From: Thermochromatium tepidum ATCC 43061
GTDB taxonomy: Bacteria; Pseudomonadota; Gammaproteobacteria; Chromatiales; Chromatiaceae
Assembly: GCF_009664085.1 (NCBI RefSeq)
Contig: NZ_CP039268.1
Location: forward strand, 1,783,501-1,847,500
Reading direction: 5' to 3'
DNA length: 64,000 bases
This document shows positions 33,467-43,464 of this stretch, piece by piece. The number at the start of each line of letters is the position of its first letter. The stretch's first letter is position 1. Made by a program: the position numbers and the translations under genes. The notes beneath the pieces were generated by a model, which was not told the origin of the DNA, ran no database searches, and saw only the letters and a list, made by a program, of their open reading frames with translations.

Positions 33467-35734
33467 ATGCGTTTCCGTTTTCCAGTCGTCATCATCGACG
33501 AGGACTTCCGCTCCGAGAACGCGAGTGGCCTTAGCATTCGCGCGCTCGCCAAGGCGATCGAGAGCGAGGGGCTAGAGGTGCTCGGCGTCACCAGCTATGG
33601 CGATCTGACCTCGTTCGCCCAGCAGCAGAGCCGCGCCTCCTGTTTCATCCTCTCCATCGACGACGAGGAGTTCGGCAGCGGCTCGCCCGAGGAGATCCAG
33701 GAGGCATTGGCGAGCCTGCGTGAGTTCGTCCAGGAGGTCCGGCTGCGCAACGAGGACATCCCGATCTTTCTCTACGGCGAGACCCGCACCTCACGCCACA
33801 TCCCGAACGATGTGCTCAAGGAGCTGCACGGTTTCATCCATATGTTTGAGGACACACCCGAGTTCATCGCCCGCTATGTAGCGCGCGAGGCACGGGTCTA
33901 TCTCGACAGCCTGGCCCCGCCCTTCTTCCGCGCGCTCACTCACTATGCCGCCGACAGCTCCTATTCCTGGCACTGTCCGGGACACTCGGGCGGCGTGGCC
34001 TTTCTCAAGAGCCCGGTCGGGCAGATGTTCCATCAGTTCTTTGGTGAGAACATGCTGCGCGCCGATGTCTGCAATGCGGTCGATGAGCTCGGGCAGCTGC
34101 TCGATCACTCAGGCCCGGTCGCCGCCTCCGAGCGCAATGCCGCCCGGATCTTCAACTGCGACCATCTGTTCTTCGTCACCAACGGCACCTCGACCTCGAA
34201 CAAGATCGTCTGGCACTCGACCGTCGCCCCGGATGACATCGTGGTGGTGGATCGCAACTGCCACAAGTCGATCCTGCACGCCATCATCATGACCGGTGCC
34301 ATCCCGGTGTTCCTGATGCCGACGCGCAACCATTACGGCATCATCGGCCCGATCCCGCTCGATGAGTTCAGGCCCGAGAACATCCGGCGCAAAATCGCCG
34401 CCAATCCCTTCGCCAAGGGGATCGATGCCAAGCCGCGCCTGCTGACCATCACCCAGAGCACCTATGACGGCGTGCTCTACAACGTCGATACCATCAAGTC
34501 GCTGCTCGACGGCGAGATCGACACCCTGTTGTTCGACGAGGCCTGGCTGCCGCACGCCGCCTTCCACGAGTTCTATACCGGGATGCATGCCATCGGTAAG
34601 GACCGTCCGCGCTGTCGCGAGTCCATGGTGTTCGCCACCCAATCGACCCACAAGCTGCTCGCCGGACTCTCGCAGGCCTCGCAGATCCTGGTGCAGGAGT
34701 CCGAGCAGCGCCGGCTGGACCGCGACAGCTTCATCGAGGCCTATCTGATGCACTCCTCGACCAGCCCGCAGTACGCCATCATCGCCTCCTGTGACGTGGC
34801 GGCGGCCATGATGGAGCCGCCCGGCGGCACGGCCCTGGTTCATGAATCGATCCTGGAGGCACTCGATTTTCGGCGCGCCATGCGCAAGGTCGCAGCCGAG
34901 CTGGGCGATGATTGGTGGTTCAAGGTCTGGGGACCAGACTATCTGGCCGAGGAAGGCATCGGCGATCGGGGCGACTGGATGCTGCACGCCGGCGACCACT
35001 GGCACGGGTTCGGAAACCTGGCACCCGGCTTCAACATGCTCGATCCGATCAAGGCCACGGTCATCACGCCTGGTCTGAACGTAGACGGTGAGTTTTCCGA
35101 GACCGGCATCCCGGCGGCGATCGTCACCAAGTATCTGGCCGAGCATGGGATCGTGGTCGAGAAGACCGGGCTCTATTCGTTCTTCATCATGTTCACGATC
35201 GGCATCACCAAGGGCCGCTGGAACACCCTGGTCACCGAGCTCCAGCAGTTCAAACACGACTACGACCGCAACCAGCCCCTGTGGCGCGTGTTGCCCGAGT
35301 TCAGCCAGGCCCATCCGCGCTACGAGAAGATCGGGCTGCGCGACCTGTGCGATGCGATCCACGGCCTCTACAAGGCCAATGACGTCGCGCGTCTGACGAC
35401 GGATATGTATCTGTCCGATATCGTCCCGGCCATGAAGCCGGCCTTGGCCTTCGCCAAGATGGCCCATCGCGAGATCGAACGGGTCAGGATCGAGGATCTC
35501 GAAGGGCGCGTGACCAGTGTCCTGCTCACACCCTATCCACCCGGAATCCCGCTGCTGATCCCAGGCGAGTGCTTCAACGCCACCATCGTGCGCTATCTCC
35601 AGTTTGCGCGTGAGTTCAACACCCGCTTCCCGGGCTTCGAGACCGATATCCACGGGCTCGTCAAGGACGAGGACAGCGGCGATTATTTCGTCGATTGCGT
35701 CAAGTCGGCCCTAGCCCAGGGAGATCCAGGTTGA
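33467..35734 (+). CDS. Orn/Lys/Arg decarboxylase, fold type I (arginine/lysine decarboxylase-like)
   Basis: 755 residues from the ATG at 33467 (MRFRFPVVIIDEDF); the open frame extends to 33386 across the end of the dehydrogenase remnant. The order is an N-terminal wing/receiver-like domain (about 1-130), the PLP domain with the internal-aldimine Lys in ATQSTHKLLAGLSQ, and FDEAWLPHAAFHEFY, then a C-terminal domain. It should make a diamine from a basic amino acid, and putrescine (via agmatine if arginine is the substrate) or cadaverine fits the nearby carboxynorspermidine genes. Substrate cannot be decided here. Its 3' end overlaps the xthA 3' end by 35 bases. Confidence 0.9.
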   Translation: MRFRFPVVIIDEDFRSENASGLSIRALAKAIESEGLEVLGVTSYGDLTSFAQQQSRASCFILSIDDEEFGSGSPEEIQEALASLREFVQEVRLRNEDIPIFLYGETRTSRHIPNDVLKELHGFIHMFEDTPEFIARYVAREARVYLDSLAPPFFRALTHYAADSSYSWHCPGHSGGVAFLKSPVGQMFHQFFGENMLRADVCNAVDELGQLLDHSGPVAASERNAARIFNCDHLFFVTNGTSTSNKIVWHSTVAPDDIVVVDRNCHKSILHAIIMTGAIPVFLMPTRNHYGIIGPIPLDEFRPENIRRKIAANPFAKGIDAKPRLLTITQSTYDGVLYNVDTIKSLLDGEIDTLLFDEAWLPHAAFHEFYTGMHAIGKDRPRCRESMVFATQSTHKLLAGLSQASQILVQESEQRRLDRDSFIEAYLMHSSTSPQYAIIASCDVAAAMMEPPGGTALVHESILEALDFRRAMRKVAAELGDDWWFKVWGPDYLAEEGIGDRGDWMLHAGDHWHGFGNLAPGFNMLDPIKATVITPGLNVDGEFSETGIPAAIVTKYLAEHGIVVEKTGLYSFFIMFTIGITKGRWNTLVTELQQFKHDYDRNQPLWRVLPEFSQAHPRYEKIGLRDLCDAIHGLYKANDVARLTTDMYLSDIVPAMKPALAFAKMAHREIERVRIEDLEGRVTSVLLTPYPPGIPLLIPGECFNATIVRYLQFAREFNTRFPGFETDIHGLVKDEDSGDYFVDCVKSALAQGDPG

Positions 35735-36536
35735 TCCACACCGGGCAATGGTCGGAGGCCTTGTCCATGGCGCGGATGCCATAGTCGATCCCGGCGTCGA
35801 TCAAGCGCGCGCACAAGGGTGGTGAGATCAGGATGTGGTCGATCCGCAGACCATGCTTGGGCTCGCGCTCGAAGCCGCGCGAGCGGTAGTCGAACCAACT
35901 GAAACGGTCGCTGACCTCGGGATGACAGGCCCGGTAGGCGTCGATCAGCCCCCAGTCGAGCAGGGCCTGGAACCAGGCGCGCTCCTCGGGCAGGAAGGCG
36001 CACTTCCCGGTACGTAGCCAGCGTTTGGCATTGTCGGCGCCGATCCCGACATCCAGATCCAGGGGCGCGACGTTCATGTCGCCAAGCAGCACCAGGTTCT
36101 GGTCCGGGTGAAAGGCGGTCTGCAGATAATCGAGCACCTCGGCATAGAATCGCTGCTTGGCCGGGAACTTCAGCGGGTGATCGCGACCCTCGCCTTGCGG
36201 GAAATAGCCATTGATGACCGTGACTTCGTCACCATCGGCGAGCCGGTAACGGCCTAGAATCAAGCGCCGTTGCGCGTCGCCATCCTCGTTCGGTAGCCCC
36301 TTGACGACGCTGTGCGGTGTCTGCCGACTCAGGAGGGCCACACCATAGTGTCCCTTTTGACCGTGGATCTGGGGGTCATAGCCCAGTCCGCGCGCCCAAT
36401 CGAGCGGAAACTCGGTATCGGCGACCTTGGATTCCTGGAGGGCGATGATGTCGGGGTCGAGCCCGGCCTTGATCGCCTCGATCTGATGCAGACGGGCGCG
36501 AACGCCATTGATATTGAACGAGACGATCTTGAGCAC
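35700..36536 (-). CDS. xthA: Exodeoxyribonuclease III
   Basis: 278 residues from a GTG at 36536 preceded by a GGGGGG stretch; the open frame extends upstream without similarity. AP-endonuclease/exonuclease motifs include FNINGVRARL, the metal Glu in IIALQESKVAD, LVLLGDMNVAP, LRIDHILIS and the terminal SDHCPVW. It repairs abasic sites and degrades duplex DNA 3' to 5'. It is convergent with the decarboxylase, and the coding regions overlap. Confidence 0.94.
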   Translation of the reverse strand: MLKIVSFNINGVRARLHQIEAIKAGLDPDIIALQESKVADTEFPLDWARGLGYDPQIHGQKGHYGVALLSRQTPHSVVKGLPNEDGDAQRRLILGRYRLADGDEVTVINGYFPQGEGRDHPLKFPAKQRFYAEVLDYLQTAFHPDQNLVLLGDMNVAPLDLDVGIGADNAKRWLRTGKCAFLPEERAWFQALLDWGLIDAYRACHPEVSDRFSWFDYRSRGFEREPKHGLRIDHILISPPLCARLIDAGIDYGIRAMDKASDHCPVWINLDLPGLGPT

Positions 36537-36598
36537 GCGAACCCCCCAGCGGTGGATTTCCTCAAACCAGTGCCCTTTGTAATCGATTGGAGGCTCAC

Positions 36599-37090
36599 AT
36601 GTCACTGTTACAGGCGTTTAAGGGGCATCGCGGCGAGTATCTGGTCGCGCTGCAATTCTTATTGTTCTTCGCCTTCGTCCTGGCGCCGAACTGGAACCCA
36701 TTGGCTACCACCGAGGTGCTGGCGGCCCTTGCGCCGGTACGCTGGATCGCGCTCGGCGGCGCTGGACTGGTTGCCCTGGTCTTCGGGGGGTTCGGCGTGC
36801 TGCACATCCGCGACTATCTCACGCCCCTGCCCTATCCGGTCGACCACAACCAATTGGTCAAGCACGGCATCTATGCCTGGGTGCGCCATCCGCTCTACAG
36901 CAGCCAGCTCTTCGCGGCGCTCGGCTGGACGCTCTATACCCTGAGTCTGACCCATCTGCTGATCCTGATCCTCGGCTTCGTCTTTTTCGACTACAAGGCC
37001 CGCAAAGAGGAGGACTGGCTGACCGAGCGTCACCCCGAATATGCCGAGTATGCCCGCCAGGTGCGCAAGTTCGTGCCCTGGATCTATTGA
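36599..37090 (+). CDS. Membrane methyltransferase, isoprenylcysteine carboxyl methyltransferase (ICMT)-like
   Basis: 163 residues from the ATG at 36599 (TTGGAGG before it). Four hydrophobic segments are visible. The ICMT/PEMT signature is KHGIYAWVRHPLYSSQL, with the C-terminal EEDWLTERHPEYAEYARQV. Such proteins methylate small lipophilic or carboxyl substrates; the substrate in bacteria is generally unknown. It is divergent from xthA, with a 62-bp gap. Confidence 0.88.
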   Translation: MSLLQAFKGHRGEYLVALQFLLFFAFVLAPNWNPLATTEVLAALAPVRWIALGGAGLVALVFGGFGVLHIRDYLTPLPYPVDHNQLVKHGIYAWVRHPLYSSQLFAALGWTLYTLSLTHLLILILGFVFFDYKARKEEDWLTERHPEYAEYARQVRKFVPWIY

Positions 37091-37166
37091 GGGGGCTCGT
37101 CCTTGGTGTCTGCGCCCCGACTGGCGATGCGCCCCCTCCCCGACTCCCAAGCCTCATGGACACTGC

Positions 37167-39215
<2,049 letters not shown>

Positions 39216-39339
39216 GAGGGTTCGGTCTCCGCATGGTCGAAGGGTTTAGGGCCGTCATGGGTCCGATTGAGTTCGGTTTCCAGACGGCTTGCGGGCCTCT
39301 AGCCTGCTCAAGACCGCCCATAACGTCCGAGGATCCCCC

Positions 39340-40005
39340 ATGAACGCACCTAGACCCGAGACCCTGACCGGCGTCGTCCTGGCCGGCGGCCAAGCGCGAC
39401 GCCTGGGAGGGGTGGACAAGGGCTTGATCCTGGTCGGCGGACGACCGCTGATCGCCTGGGTTCTCGACGCACTCGCCCCTCAGGTCGGGTCGGTGCTGAT
39501 CAATGCCAATCGCCATCCAGAACGCTATGCCGAGTTCGGTTATCCGGTGGTCGCAGATACACTCCCGGATCATCAGGGACCGCTGGCCGGATTCCTGGCC
39601 GGGATGCGCGCGGCCAGCACCGACTGGATCCTCACCCTGCCCTGTGACGGGCCGCGCCCGCCCTGGGACCTCGCCGCACGGCTTATCGGTGCCTTGATCG
39701 AGCAGAAGGCCGAATTGGCCGTAGCCACGGATGGCCGACGCCGCCAATCGGTCCATGCCTTGCTGCCGGTCGCCCTGGCCGACGACCTCGAAGACTTCCT
39801 CGCCAGGGGCGGACGGCGGGTCGAGGATTGGCAGCAGGGCCATCGGCTTGCAGTGGCCGATTTCAGCGAACGGCCCGAAGCGTTCGCTAATGTCAACACG
39901 CCGGAGGAACTCCAGCGATTCGCGGCGCGCGAGGCCGGGGCCGGAGCAGACGATGACGAGATCTTTACCGCATCATGCCTCTGGAACAGGCTGGGCACCG
40001 GATGA
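39340..40005 (+). CDS. mobA: Molybdenum cofactor guanylyltransferase
   Basis: 221 residues from the ATG at 39340. The nucleotidyltransferase start is GVVLAGGQARRLGGVDKGL (GG-x-S/A-RRMGG-x-DKG signature). HQGPLAGFLAGM, LPCDGP (in place of the more common LPCDTP) and FANVNTPEEL follow. It adds GMP to Mo-molybdopterin to make the bis-MGD cofactor used by DMSO-reductase-family enzymes. Between yyaL and degQ; no other cofactor genes are nearby. Confidence 0.93.
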   Translation: MNAPRPETLTGVVLAGGQARRLGGVDKGLILVGGRPLIAWVLDALAPQVGSVLINANRHPERYAEFGYPVVADTLPDHQGPLAGFLAGMRAASTDWILTLPCDGPRPPWDLAARLIGALIEQKAELAVATDGRRRQSVHALLPVALADDLEDFLARGGRRVEDWQQGHRLAVADFSERPEAFANVNTPEELQRFAAREAGAGADDDEIFTASCLWNRLGTG

Positions 40006-40095
40006 CGAACCGGTCACTTCCAGAATCTTGCATTGTTCGATATGGCCCACTAGTTTTCAGCGATCGAACGACAAACCTAAACCGGGGTACACTTC

Positions 40096-41457
40096 ATGTC
40101 TTATCAGCGTATTCGGTCCCAGTGGTGGTTTTGGCCCCTGCTCTTGTGCCTGACGTCCACGGCATGGGCCACGCTTCCGCTGAGCGTCGACGGGCGGGCG
40201 CTGCCCACGCTCGCGCCCATGTTGGAGCGCGTGCTGCCGGCCGTGGTCAACATCTCGACCGTCACCCGCATCGAAATGGCCGAGCATCCATTGCTGCGCG
40301 ACCCCTTCTTTCGTTATTTCTTCGACATCCCCAATCAACAGCGCCAGCGCGAGAACAGTAGTCTCGGCTCCGGCATCATCGTCGATGCCAAACGCGGTCT
40401 GGTGCTCTCTAACCACCACGTCATCGCCAAGGCCGATACGATTCGGGTGACGCTGCATGACGGGCGCACCCTGGAGGCGACCCTGATCGGCAGCGATCCT
40501 GAGACCGATGTCGCCGTACTGCGCATCCCGGCCCAGAATCTTACCGCCCTGCCCTTTGCTGACTCCGACCAACTGCAGGTTGGCGATTTCGTGGTCGCGA
40601 TCGGCAATCCGTTCGGACTACGCCAGACTGTGACCTCCGGGATCATCAGCGGTCTAGGGCGCACAGGACTGGGCATCGAGGGGTATGAGAACTTCATCCA
40701 GACCGATGCCTCGATCAACCCGGGTAACTCGGGTGGCCCGCTTGTGAACCTCAACGGCGAGCTGATCGGCATAAACACGGCGATCCTAGCGCCCGGCGGT
40801 GGCAATATCGGCATCGGCTTTGCCATCCCATCCAACATGGCACGCGCCATCATGGAACAGATCCTAGAGTTCGGCGCAGTGCGACGCGGTCTGTTCGGAG
40901 TTGCGGTACAGAACCTGACTGACGATCTGGCTAGGGCAATGGGGCTGAATAGTCTCGACGGCGCCCTGGTGACGACCGTAGAAAGCAGCTCGGCCGCCGA
41001 GGAGGCAGGTCTGCGCGCGGGCGATGTCATCCTCAGGCTCAACGACAGGCCAGTGCGCGGGGCCTCGGATCTACGCACCCAGTTTGGACTGCTGCGGGTC
41101 GGGGAATTGGTCAAGGTCGATATCCTGCGCAACGGCAAAACGCTGCGTCTGACCGGGCGCATCGCCGACCCCTATCGCCATTACATCTCAGGCGAGCGTC
41201 TGTCCCCCGCGCTGTCCGGGGCACTGTTTGGCGAACTGAATACGGACTCGGGGATCCCTGGTGTGCCTGTGGGGACCGTCGATCGCGAGAGTCCAGCCTG
41301 GCGCGCCGGTCTGCGCGAGGGCGACCGTCTGGTCCAGGTCAATGGTCAGACCCTCAGCTCCCTAGGCGACATCGCCAAGATCCTACGTGCCTCCAAGGGG
41401 CTCTATAGCCTGCGTATCCAGCGCGGCGATGACCTGATCTTGATCTCAGTGCGTTGA
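40096..41457 (+). CDS. degQ: Do-family periplasmic serine protease (DegQ/HtrA-like)
   Basis: 453 residues. The signal peptide is about residues 1-25 (WWFWPLLLCLTSTAWA). The trypsin-like domain has the triad His in VLSNHHVIAKAD, Asp in DPETDVAVLRI and Ser in INPGNSGGPLVNL. Two PDZ domains follow (about 265-350 and 375-450, the latter ending SLRIQRGDDLILISV). It degrades or refolds misfolded envelope proteins. It marks the left border of the accessory island. Confidence 0.94.
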   Translation: MSYQRIRSQWWFWPLLLCLTSTAWATLPLSVDGRALPTLAPMLERVLPAVVNISTVTRIEMAEHPLLRDPFFRYFFDIPNQQRQRENSSLGSGIIVDAKRGLVLSNHHVIAKADTIRVTLHDGRTLEATLIGSDPETDVAVLRIPAQNLTALPFADSDQLQVGDFVVAIGNPFGLRQTVTSGIISGLGRTGLGIEGYENFIQTDASINPGNSGGPLVNLNGELIGINTAILAPGGGNIGIGFAIPSNMARAIMEQILEFGAVRRGLFGVAVQNLTDDLARAMGLNSLDGALVTTVESSSAAEEAGLRAGDVILRLNDRPVRGASDLRTQFGLLRVGELVKVDILRNGKTLRLTGRIADPYRHYISGERLSPALSGALFGELNTDSGIPGVPVGTVDRESPAWRAGLREGDRLVQVNGQTLSSLGDIAKILRASKGLYSLRIQRGDDLILISVR

Positions 41458-41459
41458 AC

Positions 41460-41779
41460 CCTCGAGCGGCTCTGCCATGCCTACGATGGCGAGGTCGTAC
41501 TGGGCTTAGGCGTACCCAGTGCTTGGCGAAGCGGGCGCAGGCCGCGGCCCGCTTTGTCCAGGCGAGCCGCGCAGCCAAGGCAACGATCGCCGCAGCCGTG
41601 ATGAACTCAAAGCCAACCCGCCGGATGCGGTGATCATCACAACCCAATGGCGCGCTGCCGATATTGTCATGGAGATGCGGCGCGAAGGTATCGCTGCCAA
41701 ACAGATTCTGCTCGAACACCAGGGGCGTCTCATTGACTTTTGGCACGACCCGCATCCCTATGCTTTACCTCCAATGTGA
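41460..41779 (+). pseudogene. Remnant of a C-methyltransferase gene with an internal deletion
   Basis: The left part (41460-41593) is a diverged match to the region around 47060-47200 of the intact methyltransferase gene (frames read ERLCHAYDGEVVLG-like sequence). At about 41594 it jumps to a near-identical copy of the C-terminus (47380-47565), reading DELKANPPDAVIITTQW and ending YALPPM. About 190 bases of the gene are missing at the junction and the 5' two thirds are absent. Confidence 0.85.
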
Positions 41780-43464
41780 CTGGCTATGAAAAAGAAACTC
41801 CCCATTGGCATCAGTACGCTCTGCAAGATGATCCGCGACGGCTATGTCTATGTGGATAAGACCCGCTATGTCTATGAAATGGCCAGTTCGGGGGTGTACT
41901 ACTTTTTAAGCCGCCCGCGCCGTTTTGGCAAAACCCTGTTTGTCGATACCCTGAAAGAGGCCTTTGAAGGCAATCGCGAACTCTTCCGCGGCCTGTGGCT
42001 TTATGATCACTGGGACTGGGACAAGAAGTATCCGGTGATCCATCTCTCCTTGGGCAGTGGGGTGGTCCGCGACAGGATAGATTTAGACAACAAAATCCGA
42101 GATCTCCTCTACCAAAATCAGGAACGCCTTGGCATCCAGTGTCGGGACGCTACCGACGTTGCGTTGTGCTTTGGAGATCTCATCCGCAAGGCCAAGGCAC
42201 AATACGCTCTACCGGCAGTGATCCTCATCGACGAATACGACAAGCCTATTTTAGATAACATTACCGATGCACAAAGGGCAACAGAGATTCGGGAAGGACT
42301 CAAAAATCTCTATTCGGTCATCAAAGACCATGATGCCCATATCCAATTTGTCTTTTTGACCGGTGTGAGCAAGTTCAGCAAGGTGTCGATCTTTTCGGGG
42401 CTCAATAATCTGCGCGACATTACCATTGACGAGCAGTATTCTTCCATCTGTGGTTATACCGAGTCCGAGCTCACGGAGCATTTCAAGGAACATCTTGCTG
42501 GGCACGAGAGAGAGATGATCCGGCAGTGGTACAATGGATACAGTTGGACAGGGGAGGAGCGAGTCTATAATCCATTTAGTATTATCAATTATCTGCAAAC
42601 AAAAAAGATTCGTAACTACTGGTTCGAGACAGGCACTCCATCGTTTCTCATCGAGCTCTTCAAAAAGAAACGCTACTACATCCCCCAGCTGGAGAACCTC
42701 GAAGTTGGCGAAAGCATCCTCGGCAGCTTTGATGTGGACTTTATCGAGCCAGAGAACATCCTGTTTCAATCTGGATATTTGACCATTGCAGATGCCATCA
42801 TGAAGGGCAGCCGCTGGGTCTATCGCCTGACCTATCCCAACCTCGAGGTCCGGCAATCCCTGAGCGACTATATCCTGCGGGCCTACCATCACTCCGCCAT
42901 CGAAAAAGAACGGGCCCAAAACCGGCTCTACGACTGCCTCATGGCTAAGGACATTTCAGGCATTGTGGCGATCATGCGCGCTCATTTTGCCTCCATCCCC
43001 CACGACTGGTACCGCAAGAACCGCATCGACCAGTACGAAGGCTACTATGCCAGCGTGTTCTATGCCTATTTTGCCTCCATTGGCGTGGACGTGCGGGTGG
43101 AAGACCCCACCCACTATGGCCAGGTGGATATGGCAGTGCTTCTGCCAGAAGTCGTCTACGTCTTTGAGTTCAAAGCCATTGACGGCGAAGAGGCCACCGG
43201 CGAGGCCCTGGCCCAGCTCCAGGCCAAAGGTTATGCCGCAAAGTACAGGGGCACCGGCCGGCAGGTGCAGCTCGTAGGGCTCGAGTTCAGCAAGACCAAG
43301 CGGCAGATTGTGGGGGTGGCGGTGGAGCAATGACTTACGTCGTTATCGTCGTGACACGAAGGAATTGGTATGCTCTCTCATCGTATTCAGGACGCCCTCC
43401 AACAAACCATCGAGCACCATCAAGCCGGCCGTCTGCCAGAGGCCGAGCGGCTCTACCGCGCCAT
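41594..43464 (+). repeat. Direct repeat copy A, about 1.87 kb (pairs with 47380-49250)
   Basis: The segment covers the methyltransferase 3' end, the whole nuclease gene and the first about 95 bases of the TPR gene. It matches 47380-49250 at a constant offset of 5786 bases, nearly identical except for a diverged patch at 42044-42340. Confidence 0.93.
41786..43333 (+). CDS. AAA-ATPase-like / PD-(D/E)XK nuclease family protein (copy A)
   Basis: 515 residues. The AAA-ATPase-like domain has the P-loop variant SRPRRFGKTLFVDTL (about 40-54) and the Walker B-like AVILIDEYDKPILD (about 145-158). A C-terminal DUF1703 PD-(D/E)XK nuclease-like domain has GQVDMAVLLPEVVYVFEFKA (about 450-470). The family is widespread in variable copy number in bacteria; its function is not established. 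The gene is duplicated at 47572. Residues 87-185 differ strongly between the two copies while the rest is almost identical. Confidence 0.9.
   Translation: MKKKLPIGISTLCKMIRDGYVYVDKTRYVYEMASSGVYYFLSRPRRFGKTLFVDTLKEAFEGNRELFRGLWLYDHWDWDKKYPVIHLSLGSGVVRDRIDLDNKIRDLLYQNQERLGIQCRDATDVALCFGDLIRKAKAQYALPAVILIDEYDKPILDNITDAQRATEIREGLKNLYSVIKDHDAHIQFVFLTGVSKFSKVSIFSGLNNLRDITIDEQYSSICGYTESELTEHFKEHLAGHEREMIRQWYNGYSWTGEERVYNPFSIINYLQTKKIRNYWFETGTPSFLIELFKKKRYYIPQLENLEVGESILGSFDVDFIEPENILFQSGYLTIADAIMKGSRWVYRLTYPNLEVRQSLSDYILRAYHHSAIEKERAQNRLYDCLMAKDISGIVAIMRAHFASIPHDWYRKNRIDQYEGYYASVFYAYFASIGVDVRVEDPTHYGQVDMAVLLPEVVYVFEFKAIDGEEATGEALAQLQAKGYAAKYRGTGRQVQLVGLEFSKTKRQIVGVAVEQ

Noticed and set aside
34109-35653. 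514-codon minus-strand ORF opposite the decarboxylase
   Set aside because: Mirror frame of a well-supported PLP enzyme gene; composition typical of antisense GC-rich frames.
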